This document shows, one piece after another, positions 33,832-42,340 of a DNA stretch of 42,632 bases (positions are counted from its first letter, which is position 1; each line of letters starts with the position of its first letter). The stretch is taken from NCBI RefSeq assembly GCF_000191065.1, contig NZ_GL872282.1, positions 1 through 42,632 on the forward strand, written 5' to 3'. Source of the DNA: Prevotella multiformis DSM 16608. Lineage in GTDB: Bacteria > Bacteroidota > Bacteroidia > Bacteroidales > Bacteroidaceae. The notes under the pieces were generated by a model. That model had not been told where the DNA came from, searched no databases, and worked only from the letters and a program-made list of their open reading frames with translations. The position numbers were made by a program, and so were the translations under genes.

Positions 33832-33863
33832 CAAAATTACAAAAAGTTTTCAATTGAGCAAAA
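33832..33863 (-). promoter_or_regulatory. Ribosomal cluster promoter (TTTTG - N19 - TAATTTTG)
   Basis: On the minus strand TTTTG (33859-33863) and TAATTTTG (33832-33839) are 19 nt apart, a full consensus. The leader to rpmB is about 45 nt. Confidence 0.7.
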
Positions 33864-33905
33864 CTTTTGCTGCGATAATTGCTGGTTTTAAACTTTTTTG
33901 CAGGT

Positions 33906-34409
33906 TCATTCGGACTTTATATCCATTTCTTTCAGGAAATCAAGCATCAGGCGGATGGCTTTGTTGGTGGCGATGGCGAGGTTGATGTCACGCCCGAAAT
34001 CTTCTGTCAGCTTGAAGGCCCGAACCTCGTTTTTACTGCCATAAGCCAGCCAGATCGTCCCCACTGGAATGTCTTTCGTTCCACCGCCGGGTCCGGCATA
34101 GCCGGTCGATGCGATGGCGAAATCCACGCCGATAGCCTGAATAGTTCCCAGTACCATCTCACGGGCCACCTCTTCCGAGACGGCTGTCTTTTCCTCCAGC
34201 ACTTCATGGGAGACACCGAGTATCTTCTCTTTCACCTCATCCGTATAGGCGACGATACCCCCCTTATAATAATCGGACGAACCGGGAATGGCGATAATCG
34301 CTTCACTGATACGGCCGCCTGTACAACTTTCGGCCGTGCCGATGGTCAGTCCTGACGCATAAAGAATATCGCCGATCTGACGAGATATAATCTTACTTTC
34401 AAAATCCAT
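33906..34409 (-). CDS. pncC: CinA C-terminal domain nicotinamide-nucleotide amidohydrolase
   Basis: 167 residues, a stand-alone CinA C-terminal (PncC-type) domain. The signature AESCTGGRISE lies at 26-36 and STGYAGPGGG at about 105-114. It deamidates nicotinamide mononucleotide in pyridine-nucleotide salvage. It lacks the N-terminal domain of full CinA. It follows tsaD by 33 nt on the same strand. Confidence 0.85.
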   Translation of the reverse strand: MDFESKIISRQIGDILYASGLTIGTAESCTGGRISEAIIAIPGSSDYYKGGIVAYTDEVKEKILGVSHEVLEEKTAVSEEVAREMVLGTIQAIGVDFAIASTGYAGPGGGTKDIPVGTIWLAYGSKNEVRAFKLTEDFGRDINLAIATNKAIRLMLDFLKEMDIKSE

Positions 34410-34442
34410 AATCTTAATTTTACAAGGGATGGTTTTATGTTG

Positions 34443-35474
34443 TTACTCGAAGGTCACTTTGCTGAAGACCGGAATGTCCATCCGGGTGAAATCCCTATCC
34501 TCATATTTGAAAGTGCCTACGCTGGCAATCATTGCGGCATTGTCGGTCGTGTAGCTGAACTTCGGGATGTAAATCGTCCAGCCATAGCGTTCAGCGTGGT
34601 CATGGAAGGCATTGCGCAGACCGTTGTTGGCGGAGACGCCACCTGCGACGGCCACCTGCCTGATGCCCGTCTGCCTGACCGCCAGCCGCAGTTTCTTCAT
34701 GAGAATGTCTACGATGGCATGTTCCAGACTGGCTGCAATATCCTCCTTATGATGCTCGATGAAGTCCGGATCTTCCTGTATCCACTTTCTCATGCTGTAG
34801 AGGAATGAAGTCTTGAGTCCTGAGAAGGAGTAGTCGAACCCCCCGACATTCGGTTCGGCAAACTGATAGGCCAGCGGATTGCCCTGTCGTGCAAGTCTGT
34901 CGATGACAGGTCCTCCGGGATAGCCCAGTCCCATTACCTTCGAACACTTGTCGATCGCCTCGCCGGCAGCATCGTCGATCGTCTGACCGAGCACCTCCAT
35001 GTCGTTATAGGCATTCACCTTGACGATCTGCGAGTTGCCGCCGGACACCAGCAGGCAGATGAACGGGAACGGAGGCATGTGGTTGTCCTCCTCGTTCTCT
35101 TTGATGAAATGCGCCATGACATGCCCCTGCAGGTGGTTCACCTCGATCATCGGGATATTCAACGACCGTGCGAAGCCTTTTGCAAAGTTCACCCCGACCA
35201 GCAGACTGCCCATCAGCCCAGGCCCGCGCGTGAAGGCTACTGCCGAAAGCTGCTCCTTCGTGATTCCGGCGCGTTTCAGCGCCTGGTCGACTACGGGCAC
35301 GACATTCTGCTGATGCGCCCTCGAAGCAAGCTCCGGGACGACACCGCCATAGGCCTTGTGTACATCCTGTGATGCCGTCACATTGCTGAGGATGACGTGA
35401 TTCTTCAGAACGGCCGCGCTGGTATCGTCGCAGCTGCTTTCTATACCTAATATATATATATCTTCCTTTTCCAT
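34443..35474 (-). CDS. tsaD: tRNA N6-threonylcarbamoyladenosine synthase catalytic subunit
   Basis: 343 residues from the ATG at 35472-35474 (MEKEDIYILGIESSCDDTSA). The metal-binding HLQGH lies at 114-118 and the phosphate-binding GIESSCDDT at 10-18. It transfers threonylcarbamoyl to A37 of ANN-reading tRNAs. An upstream in-frame start (35531) would add 19 residues unlike the family and is rejected. It lies 70 nt after map on the same strand. Confidence 0.96.
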   Translation of the reverse strand: MEKEDIYILGIESSCDDTSAAVLKNHVILSNVTASQDVHKAYGGVVPELASRAHQQNVVPVVDQALKRAGITKEQLSAVAFTRGPGLMGSLLVGVNFAKGFARSLNIPMIEVNHLQGHVMAHFIKENEEDNHMPPFPFICLLVSGGNSQIVKVNAYNDMEVLGQTIDDAAGEAIDKCSKVMGLGYPGGPVIDRLARQGNPLAYQFAEPNVGGFDYSFSGLKTSFLYSMRKWIQEDPDFIEHHKEDIAASLEHAIVDILMKKLRLAVRQTGIRQVAVAGGVSANNGLRNAFHDHAERYGWTIYIPKFSYTTDNAAMIASVGTFKYEDRDFTRMDIPVFSKVTFE

Positions 35475-35544
35475 TATCGTCTTCTTGTTCTGACAAGATG
35501 CAAGGCAGGACACGCCGGCCGAATGCCGCATCGCTACGTCGGTA

Positions 35545-36408
35545 TCAATGGGTCAGGATCTCCAGACCGTGCTCTGTCATTACGAACGTGTGTTCCCACT
35601 GTGCAGAGGGGAGTTCGTCACCGGTGATCACTTCCCAGCCGTACGGGTCATCCGCATCTATGAATACTTTCCATGTACCCATGTTGATCATGGGCTCGAT
35701 GGTAAAGACCATCCCCGGCACCAGCAACATTCCCGTACCTTTGTGCCCGTAGTGCAGGACATCCGGCTGTTCGTGGAAGTCGAGTCCCACGCCATGCCCG
35801 CAAAGGTCACGCACGACCCCATAACCGTTCTTCTCGGCATGCTTCTGGATGGCATGGCCGATGTCGCCGACATAAGAATAGGGCTTGGCGGCTTCGGCTC
35901 CTAATTCGAGACACTCCTTGGTGACACGTACCAGCTGTTCCTTTTCCGGCGTGGTCTTTCCCCCTACGATGAACATCCGGCTTGCATCTGCATAATAGCC
36001 GTCCACGATCGTCGTCATGTCAACATTGACGATGTCACCCTCCTGAAGGACGTCCTCTTCCTTCGGAATACCGTGACAGACCACTTCGTTGATGCTCGTG
36101 CAGACGCTCTTCGGATAGCCTTCGTAATTCAGGCAGGCCGGAATCGCATTGTGATCCTTGCAGTATTGCATGCAGATATCATCTATCTCCTGTGTATTCA
36201 TTCCTACGTGAATCGCCTCTGCGACGGCATCCAGGCAGCCGGTATTCACTACTCCGCTCTTGCGGATGCCTTCTATCTGCTCAGGTGTCTTGATGAGATC
36301 ACGTGTAGGAACGAGTTTGCCTTTCTTTTCAAGGGCCATGATCTTCAGATCCATTTCGGTGGGTTCCTGCCCCTGAAGGCAGTGCCACCTCTTCTTCTTT
36401 AACTGCAT
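35545..36408 (-). CDS. map: Methionine aminopeptidase type I
   Basis: 287 residues. A short N-terminal extension (about 35 residues, KKKRWHCLQGQEPTEMD) precedes the pita-bread catalytic domain, as is usual in Bacteroidales. Metal ligands: Asp130 (VNVDMTT), Asp141 (YYADASR), a His near 204 in GHGVGLDFHE, and two glutamates in FTIEPM and near the C-terminus (QWEHTF). It removes N-terminal methionine from new proteins. Full-consensus promoter at 36494-36524. Confidence 0.95.
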   Translation of the reverse strand: MQLKKKRWHCLQGQEPTEMDLKIMALEKKGKLVPTRDLIKTPEQIEGIRKSGVVNTGCLDAVAEAIHVGMNTQEIDDICMQYCKDHNAIPACLNYEGYPKSVCTSINEVVCHGIPKEEDVLQEGDIVNVDMTTIVDGYYADASRMFIVGGKTTPEKEQLVRVTKECLELGAEAAKPYSYVGDIGHAIQKHAEKNGYGVVRDLCGHGVGLDFHEQPDVLHYGHKGTGMLLVPGMVFTIEPMINMGTWKVFIDADDPYGWEVITGDELPSAQWEHTFVMTEHGLEILTH

Positions 36409-36493
36409 AGCTTCAATCTTATCTTTTACCGGGACAAGGCTGGCAGGTACAGCGGGCGGTCGTTTCCCGTCTGCGGATGCTGCTTATCCGTTG

Positions 36494-36524
36494 CAAAAGT
36501 ACTATAATTCAGAGACAAAACAAA
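36494..36524 (-). promoter_or_regulatory. map promoter (TTTTG - N19 - TACTTTTG)
   Basis: On the minus strand TTTTG (36521-36524 and beyond) is 19 nt before TACTTTTG (36494-36501). The leader to map is about 80 nt. Confidence 0.7.
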
Positions 36525-36685
36525 ATAAATCAAGTCCTTTCTTATACAAGATACAGATTTGTCCTCTTCCTGCTGTCTGATGAAAATGAAAGGGGCGTAC
36601 TATCGGCCTGACCTGAAGTGAGATGTCGTCATGCGGAGGCAAAGGAAACCCCTTTGCATCCCGCCCCCTATTGACAATCCTATAC

Positions 36686-36780
36686 ATTCCCGACCGATTG
36701 GGAACAGGAGTACCAGCCGCCGGGAACGGGAGTACCAGCCGTTGGGAACAGGAGTACCGGGCGTTGGGAATGCCGTTCCC
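36686..36780. repeat. Palindromic module array C (22 bp period, GTACC-arm variant)
   Basis: A left half ATTCCC (36686-36691) is followed by three modules of the form GGGAAC-RGGAGTACC with linkers AGCCGCC, AGCCGTT and GGGCGTT. A last canonical module GGGAATGCCGTTCCC ends at 36780. The variant arm GGAGTACC is the reverse complement of the odd module GGTACTCC in array B, which ties the two arrays together. Confidence 0.8.
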
Positions 36781-37309
36781 AATCCGTAGCGGACAGGACC
36801 CTGTCCGTGTCACCGTGTCCGGCTCTGCAATCCCCCACCCTGCCAGCTATTGTGGCAGACGAACCATAAAACCTCTGCAAACTCTTCCCGAAAGTATGGC
36901 GGAAAGGTATAACAGACTGACGGACAGTTGTTCCATTCGGATGGAAAGAAGCGTCCTGCGGAGGTTTCAATAGAGGAAAAAAGAAAAGTGGCTTCAGGAA
37001 TTTGGAATGATGAGGTTTGTCTCGTGAGTTGACGGCTTTGATGAAATACCACACAGAGGCAGAGAGTGAAAGGTGAAAATCCTATAACGGGGCATCGTCG
37101 GTGCGTGGAGGCATTTGATAGTTTTGTCAGAGCATTTGTCTGTGAGAATCATGAATGGCGTTTATCCCGAAAATAAAAGGACCCCGTGCGTTACCTCTCT
37201 GTCGCTCTTCTGTGCCATCGGCACCTCCATGATATTTTTTAGAGCTTCTCCGTGTGCCTTATTATTATGCAGCAGGCTTATTTTATCATTCCCTATTACG
37301 GAAGAAACA

Positions 37310-37344
37310 AAGCCAAGTCCCCCTATAAAGGGAGGACCTGGCTT
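37310..37344 (-). terminator. Probable terminator of hcp
   Basis: On the minus strand, a stem built from 37329-37344 and 37310-37324 (AAGCCAGGTCC with one mismatch, then CCCT/AGGG) with a small loop is followed by a T-rich tail (TTTGTTTCTTCC). It lies about 30 nt past the hcp stop. Confidence 0.6.
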
Positions 37345-37375
37345 GGGAATTTATTAGCGGTTAGAGACAGTTTGT

Positions 37376-39028
37376 TTATCCTGCCATGCTCTTTAGGTCT
37401 TCCTCTACGGTGGTTATACCGCTGAGCCCGAAGTTCTCAACCAGTACTTTCAGCACGTTCGGGGAGACGAAGGCCGGCAGCGTCGGGCCGATATGGATGT
37501 TCTTGATGCCCAGGTAGAGCAGTGCGAGCAGGACGATGACGGCTTTCTGCTCGTACCATGCGATATTGAACTCGATAGGCAGGTCGTTGATGTCATTTGC
37601 ACCGAAGATCTCTTTCAGCTTCAGAGCCACAACCGCCCATGAGTAAGAGTCGTTGCACTGACCTGCATCCAGCACCCGTGGAATGCCGTTGATGTCACCG
37701 AGGTTGAGTTTGTTGTATTTGAACTTGGCACAGCCGCTGGTCAGGATGACCGTGTCCTTCGGCAGGTGTGCGGCGAACTCCGTATAGTAGTCGCGGCTCT
37801 TCATGCGTCCATCGCAGCCGCTCATCACAATGAACTTGCGGATAGCGCCGGACCTGACCGCCTCGACGACCTTGTCGGCCAGGGCGAATACCTGTGCATG
37901 GGCGAAACCGCCGATGATCTCTCCCTGCTCGATGGCTGTCGGGGCCTTGCAGGTCCTGGCGATCTCGATGACCTCTGAGAAGTCCTTGTGACCGTTCTCG
38001 TCAGGCAGGATATGCTTCCAGCCGGGGAAACCCGTCGCATTCGTCGTGAAGACACGGTCTTTGTAGCTTGCCTTGGGCGATGGAGGAACGATGCAGTTGG
38101 TCGTAAAGACAATCGGACCGTTGAAGGTCTCGAACTCTTCTTTCTGCTTCCACCATGCGTTTCCGTAGTTTCCTACGAGATGCTTGTACTTCTTCAGTTG
38201 TGGATAATAGTGGGCCGGAAGCATTTCGCCATGCGTGTAGACATCGATGCCGGTCCCCTCCGTCTGCTCTAACAGCTGCTCGAGGTCCTTCAGGTCATGC
38301 CCGGAGATGAGGATGCCGGGGCGGTTCTCTGTTCCGATGTTCACTTTCGTAAGCTCCGGATTTCCGTATGCCTGTGTGTTCGCCTTGTCGAGCAGAGCCA
38401 TGGCATCCACGCCGAACTTGCCTGTCTCTAAAACCGTGGAAAGCAGGGTGTCCATGCCTGCAGAAGGGTCTGAGACGATGGCAAGCGCCTTTTCCATGAA
38501 GGCGATGATCTCACCGTTGCGCTCGTTGAGGCGGGAGGCATGCTCGTAGTAGGCCGCCATACCTTTCAGTCCCAGTACGGTCAGCTCTTTCAGAGAACGC
38601 AGGTCTTCATCTGCATTGCGGAGAACTCCTTCCCGGTCGCCCTCGGCCTCGTAGCCGGCTTTTTCACCGCCCCATTTCACTTCCTGGAAGTCGGGCAGCT
38701 CCACATTCTTTTCTTTGGCGAGTGAGATCAGGGTCTGCTTGATGCGGACTCCGTTATCCACCTTGTTCAGAATAGCCTGGTCATCAAAATTGGCATTGGT
38801 TATCGTTGCGAAAAGTGCATCGACAAGATAGTCGCCTACCTCCTGCCCCGTTTCTACACCAGCCCCGCGCAGTGCGTCTGCTATTGTGGCGACACCCCTC
38901 ACGACGCTAAGTAACAGATCTTGCCACCGGCTTGTCTCCGCTTTCTTACCGCATACGCCCTGAATTGTACAGCCCGTACCCTTTGCTGTTTCCTGGCACT
39001 GGAAACAGAACATCTTGTTCTCTTTCAT
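37376..39028 (-). CDS. hcp: Hybrid cluster protein (hydroxylamine reductase)
   Basis: 550 residues, the length of class I hybrid cluster proteins. The N-terminal cysteine motif is Cx2C-x8-C-x5-C (Cys8, 11, 20, 26), which binds the cubane [4Fe-4S] cluster. Conserved blocks around the hybrid Fe-S-O cluster ([14 protein letters not shown] and HIGPTLPAF near the C-terminus) are present. It reduces hydroxylamine and, in vivo, nitric oxide. No adjacent hcr reductase gene. The promoter has a TAACTTTG box and a CRP/FNR-geometry dyad, so regulation by nitrosative stress is likely. A second ATG at codon 6 is possible. Confidence 0.93.
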   Translation of the reverse strand: MKENKMFCFQCQETAKGTGCTIQGVCGKKAETSRWQDLLLSVVRGVATIADALRGAGVETGQEVGDYLVDALFATITNANFDDQAILNKVDNGVRIKQTLISLAKEKNVELPDFQEVKWGGEKAGYEAEGDREGVLRNADEDLRSLKELTVLGLKGMAAYYEHASRLNERNGEIIAFMEKALAIVSDPSAGMDTLLSTVLETGKFGVDAMALLDKANTQAYGNPELTKVNIGTENRPGILISGHDLKDLEQLLEQTEGTGIDVYTHGEMLPAHYYPQLKKYKHLVGNYGNAWWKQKEEFETFNGPIVFTTNCIVPPSPKASYKDRVFTTNATGFPGWKHILPDENGHKDFSEVIEIARTCKAPTAIEQGEIIGGFAHAQVFALADKVVEAVRSGAIRKFIVMSGCDGRMKSRDYYTEFAAHLPKDTVILTSGCAKFKYNKLNLGDINGIPRVLDAGQCNDSYSWAVVALKLKEIFGANDINDLPIEFNIAWYEQKAVIVLLALLYLGIKNIHIGPTLPAFVSPNVLKVLVENFGLSGITTVEEDLKSMAG

Positions 39029-39072
39029 GTTTTCTTGATTCTGTATTATGTTTCAAAATGTAATGACGAATG

Positions 39073-39080
39073 CAAAGTTA
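39073..39080 (-). promoter_or_regulatory. -7 box (TAACTTTG) for hcp
   Basis: On the minus strand TAACTTTG matches TAnnTTTG and lies about 45 nt before the hcp ATG. No TTG is found at -33; instead a dyad lies just upstream, as at activator-dependent promoters. Confidence 0.5.
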
Positions 39081-39101
39081 TCGATTAAAACAAAGTGAAA
39101 A

Positions 39102-39119
39102 GGTAACATTTGTGACACC
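39102..39119. promoter_or_regulatory. CRP/FNR-geometry dyad upstream of hcp
   Basis: GGTAACATTTGTGACACC contains arms GTAAC (39103-39107) and GTGAC (39112-39116) separated by 4 nt, one mismatch between the arms. The 5-4-5 geometry is that of FNR-type sites. Its centre is at about -42 relative to the start predicted from the -7 box, the class II activator position. Binding is untested inference. Confidence 0.35.
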
Positions 39120-39335
39120 GGGTAGTTAAAAAAACACAAAACAACACGGTTGCGGTTTATGGCGTATAAGACATGTCCTGTATAAAAAGAAAAAGAAATT
39201 TGTCAATTGGATAGACCTTATATCATGAAGAAGTCAGGAACGGATTTGTAAACATTTTGCACGGGCCGCGTCTATCTGTATGCTTTTTTTTAAGAAAATT
39301 AATAACTAACAGATATTAAAAATCCTGCTATAAAC

Positions 39336-39366
39336 TTGACAGTCTTAATTTAAAATATTATATTTG
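39336..39366 (+). promoter_or_regulatory. AraC gene promoter (TTG - N20 - TATATTTG)
   Basis: TTG (39336-39338) and TATATTTG (39359-39366) are 20 nt apart, a full consensus. The ATG at 39383 follows the box by 16 nt. Confidence 0.7.
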
Positions 39367-39382
39367 CAGTGTAATAACAGAA

Positions 39383-39865
39383 ATGGTAACTAAAAATCCT
39401 CGGGTTATGACTAAGTACAATTTAACTGAAAAAAAAGAAAAGGTAGCCGCCTACCGTAGTTTGGTCAGTCCGCAACTAATGGATGAGTTAAAGGAGAAAA
39501 TCCTCAATGTTATCCTTATTCAGCAACGTTACAAAGACAAGAACTATTCTGCCAAGCAGCTTGCTGAGGACTTGGGAACTAACACGCGCTACATCTCGGC
39601 TGTAGTGAATGTCCGATTCCACATGAACTATACGTCGTTTGTAAACAAGTTCCGTATAGAAGAGGCAATGGCGCTTCTGGTGGACAAACGCTACCAAGAA
39701 CTGAACATGGAAGAGATCAGCGACATGGTGGGCTTCTCCAACAGACAGTCTTTCTATGCGTCTTTCTACCGTATCAACGGTGTCACGCCGCGTGACTACA
39801 GGATTCGTCATCTGGCACAGTTCCCTGCAGATGAGGCACATTCAAAGAAACGCTTAAAGGATTAG
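39383..39865 (+). CDS. AraC-type helix-turn-helix regulator
   Basis: 160 residues; start at 39383, or the in-frame ATG at 39407. The C-terminal two thirds form an AraC/XylS DNA-binding domain: first helix-turn-helix about 55-75 (YSAKQLAEDLGTNTRYISAV) and the second about 110-130 (MEEISDMVGFSNRQSFYASF), ending TPRDYR. The N-terminal part (about 50 residues) is too short for a normal effector domain. Bacteroidetes have many such short AraC proteins. It starts the operon with the peptidase M49 gene, 28 nt downstream. Confidence 0.8.
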   Translation: MVTKNPRVMTKYNLTEKKEKVAAYRSLVSPQLMDELKEKILNVILIQQRYKDKNYSAKQLAEDLGTNTRYISAVVNVRFHMNYTSFVNKFRIEEAMALLVDKRYQELNMEEISDMVGFSNRQSFYASFYRINGVTPRDYRIRHLAQFPADEAHSKKRLKD

Positions 39866-39893
39866 CATCAGGGGCGAGTGACAGAATGAATCA

Positions 39894-41882
39894 ATGATTA
39901 GATCAGAAGAAGAGACTTTCAGCTTTCAGGATGAACAGTTTGCCGATATACAGATGTTACGGTATCGGCTTCCGGGATTTGAAAAATTGAATCTCCGGCA
40001 GAAAGAATTGATTTACTGCCTTTCAAAGGCGACGCTATTCGGACGTGATATCACTTTCGATCAGTTTGGCAAACACAACCTCCGCATCCGCAAGACGCTG
40101 GAGGCTGTTTATGAATACTACCAAGGTAACCGGTCGGAATATAATTTTCTTGCTCTGGAACTGTATCTGAAGCAGGTGTGGTTTGCCAGTGGAATTTATC
40201 ATCATTACGCTTGTGACAAGTTCGTCCCCCTGTTTTCTGAAGATTTCTTCCGCAGTGCAGTGAGGACTGTGGATGCCGGGCTGCTGCCTCTTGCAGAAGA
40301 AGAGACGGTCAATGCCCTGCTGGACGAGTTGTGTCCGGTCATTTTTGATCCGGATGTTCTGCCCAAGCGGGTTGACAAGACAGACGGGAGAGACATCGTG
40401 CAGGCTTCCGCATGCAACTTTTACGAGGGAGTGACACAAGCGGAAACGGAAGCTTTCTATGCCATGAAGAAAAAGGAAGGACCGGCAGATGAAGCCCCTT
40501 CCTATGGACTGAACTCCACGCTTGTCAAGGAGAATGGACAGCTTCACGAAGACGTGTGGAAAGCGGACGGAAGATACGGAGCTGCCATCCGGAAGATTGT
40601 CTGCTGGCTGGACCGTGCCAAGGATTTTGCGGAGAATGATCAGCAGAGGCGTGTGATCGGTCTGCTGATACGCTATTACGAAACCGGGGATCTTCGTGAT
40701 TTCGATGCTTACTCCATAGAATGGCTGCGTGAACAGGAAGGACATGTCGATTTCATCAATGGGTTTATTGAAGTCTACGGAGACCCGATGGGGCTGAAAG
40801 GCTCCTGGGAGGGAATCGTAGAGTATAAGGATGTTGAGGCCACCCGACGCACACAGACCATCTCGGCCAATGCACAGTGGTTTGAAGATCACTCTCCCGT
40901 CAACGCCTGCTTCCGCAAGCCGAAGGTAAAAGGTGTCACGGCGAACGCCGTCTGTGCAGCCATGCTGGGAGGAGACGAATATCCGGCTTCGGCCATCGGA
41001 ATCAATCTCCCGAATGCCGACTGGATCCGGGCGGAGCATGGTTCGAAAAGCGTTACCATCTCTAATCTTACACACGCCTACGATATGGCGGCGAGGGGAA
41101 ACGGCTTCCGTGAGGAGTTTGTCATCGATGCGGAAACACTTCAATGGATGAATCAGTTTGCCGACCAGACAGACAATCTGCACACAGATCTCCATGAATG
41201 CCTGGGTCATGGAAGCGGGCGGCTGCTTCCGGGAACCGATCGTGATGCGCTGAAGAATTACGGAAATACCATCGAAGAGGCGCGGGCCGACCTCTTCGGA
41301 CTGTATTACATTGCGGACCGCAAACTCCTGGAGCTCGGCCTGCTCGACAGTCCGGATGCCTATAAGGCACAGTACTATGCCTACATGATGAATGGCCTGC
41401 TGACCCAGCAGGTGCGGATAAATCCGGGAAAACAGATAGAAGAGGCACACATGCAGAACCGTGCACTGATTGCCCGGTGGGCCGTGTCCCTGGGAAAAGA
41501 ATCCAATGTGGTAGAACTTGTCACACGGAAAGAGGCCGGGACGTGCGGACGGAAAACATTTGTACGCATCAACGACTATGAAGCGCTGCGCCGTATTTTC
41601 GCATACGAGCTGGCCGAAATACAGCGCATCAAGAGTGAAGGCGACTTCGATGCCGCCAGGAAGCTGGTGGAGACATACGCCATTCATCTCGACACTGACC
41701 TCCATGCCGAGGTTCTCAGCAGATACAAGCGTCTGAATATAGCACCCTACAAAGGATTCATCAATCCGGTCTTTACGCCTGTTTACAACAAGTCGGGTGA
41801 GATTACGGACATCACCGTGGATTACTCTGAACCATACGTACGCCAGATGCTTCGGTATTCACATGAATACCAGACGCTCTGA
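39894..41882 (+). CDS. Dipeptidyl peptidase III (peptidase M49)
   Basis: 662 residues. The zinc motif HECLGHGSG begins at His434 (His434, Glu435, His439), the HExxGH form special to M49. The second-glutamate motif EEARAD follows at about 461-466. It removes dipeptides from the N-terminus of short peptides. I see no signal peptide (MIRSEEETFSFQDEQF), so it should be cytosolic; the well-known Bacteroides enzyme has a signal sequence, so this is a point to note. It follows the AraC gene in the same operon. An antisense open frame of 556 codons is a shadow. Confidence 0.9.
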   Translation: MIRSEEETFSFQDEQFADIQMLRYRLPGFEKLNLRQKELIYCLSKATLFGRDITFDQFGKHNLRIRKTLEAVYEYYQGNRSEYNFLALELYLKQVWFASGIYHHYACDKFVPLFSEDFFRSAVRTVDAGLLPLAEEETVNALLDELCPVIFDPDVLPKRVDKTDGRDIVQASACNFYEGVTQAETEAFYAMKKKEGPADEAPSYGLNSTLVKENGQLHEDVWKADGRYGAAIRKIVCWLDRAKDFAENDQQRRVIGLLIRYYETGDLRDFDAYSIEWLREQEGHVDFINGFIEVYGDPMGLKGSWEGIVEYKDVEATRRTQTISANAQWFEDHSPVNACFRKPKVKGVTANAVCAAMLGGDEYPASAIGINLPNADWIRAEHGSKSVTISNLTHAYDMAARGNGFREEFVIDAETLQWMNQFADQTDNLHTDLHECLGHGSGRLLPGTDRDALKNYGNTIEEARADLFGLYYIADRKLLELGLLDSPDAYKAQYYAYMMNGLLTQQVRINPGKQIEEAHMQNRALIARWAVSLGKESNVVELVTRKEAGTCGRKTFVRINDYEALRRIFAYELAEIQRIKSEGDFDAARKLVETYAIHLDTDLHAEVLSRYKRLNIAPYKGFINPVFTPVYNKSGEITDITVDYSEPYVRQMLRYSHEYQTL

Positions 41883-42090
41883 GAACAGCCGGGAATCAGG
41901 AAGATCTGCTGTGTCATACGATCAGAATAAACTGCATGACACTGCATAGAGAGGCGGGAAGTCACCCGTCTTTCCGTCTGTCAGGAAGTGGATGTCGGGG
42001 TAACTTTCCTTGAAAAGGATGCGAAGAAGAAAACGTTGAATGTGCTTTTGACGGCCTCTCGCCCTCTGTATGAGAGATTCGGTTTCCCTC

Positions 42091-42145
42091 TGAAAAAGCT
42101 GCTTCAGTTTCCCTTTTGAAAAGCTGCTTCAGCTTTCTTCTTGAA
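42091..42145. repeat. Direct repeats with GAAAAGCTGCTTCAG core
   Basis: TGAAAAAGCTGCTTCAG at about 42091 and TTGAAAAGCTGCTTCAG at about 42116 differ by one base. A third partial copy (TTGAAAAG) follows at about 42141, so the period is about 25 nt. The second copy also contains the short palindrome AGCTGCTTCAGCT. Confidence 0.6.
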
Positions 42146-42304
42146 AAGACATGGCAGGACTATACGACGGGAGAAGGGAAGCTGAAGATGCAGCATGATG
42201 GCAAAAAGAAAACACGGAGTCGACTGACTTCATGATGCAGGTCTGTCAGTGTGGGATTTGTTGGAACACGACTCTATCCACTTATAGCATTAATGCGAAA
42301 GAAT

Positions 42305-42322
42305 GGGTCAGTCCTAAAACCC
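42305..42322. repeat. Candidate terminal repeat of the insertion sequence
   Basis: GGGTCAGTCCTAAAACCC lies 18 nt past the transposase stop codon and has the look of an IS end. The matching end is outside the window, so this is unconfirmed. Confidence 0.3.
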
Positions 42323-42340
42323 AGTTGCAAGCCTATCCTC

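Larger units (their letters stand above)
36409..37375. other. Long intergenic region holding array C and hcp terminator
   Basis: 967 nt between map and hcp, both on the minus strand. Contains the map promoter, the palindromic array C (36686-36780) and a hairpin downstream of hcp (37310-37344). The rest, about 36800-37290, shows no coding region I can support. Confidence 0.5.
39029..39382. other. Divergent promoter region between hcp and the AraC gene
   Basis: 354 nt, AT-rich, holding the hcp -7 box and dyad on the left and the full-consensus AraC promoter on the right. The middle (about 39120-39335) contains no feature I can name. Confidence 0.5.
41883..42340. other. Intergenic region between DPP III and the transposase
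   Basis: 458 nt. It holds a pair of direct repeats (about 42091-42107 and 42117-42132) with core AAAGCTGCTTCAG and the end of the insertion sequence (about 42305-42322). No coding region recognised. Confidence 0.5.

Noticed and set aside
33517..33834. Longer L28 start at 33834
   Set aside because: The added codons run into the promoter -7 box and do not resemble L28; the ATG at 33778-33780 starts the conserved protein.
40035..41705. 556-codon open frame antisense to the DPP III gene
   Set aside because: The opposite strand encodes a clear M49 peptidase with its zinc motif; the antisense frame lacks recognisable domains, promoter or start context and reflects codon bias in a moderately GC-rich gene.
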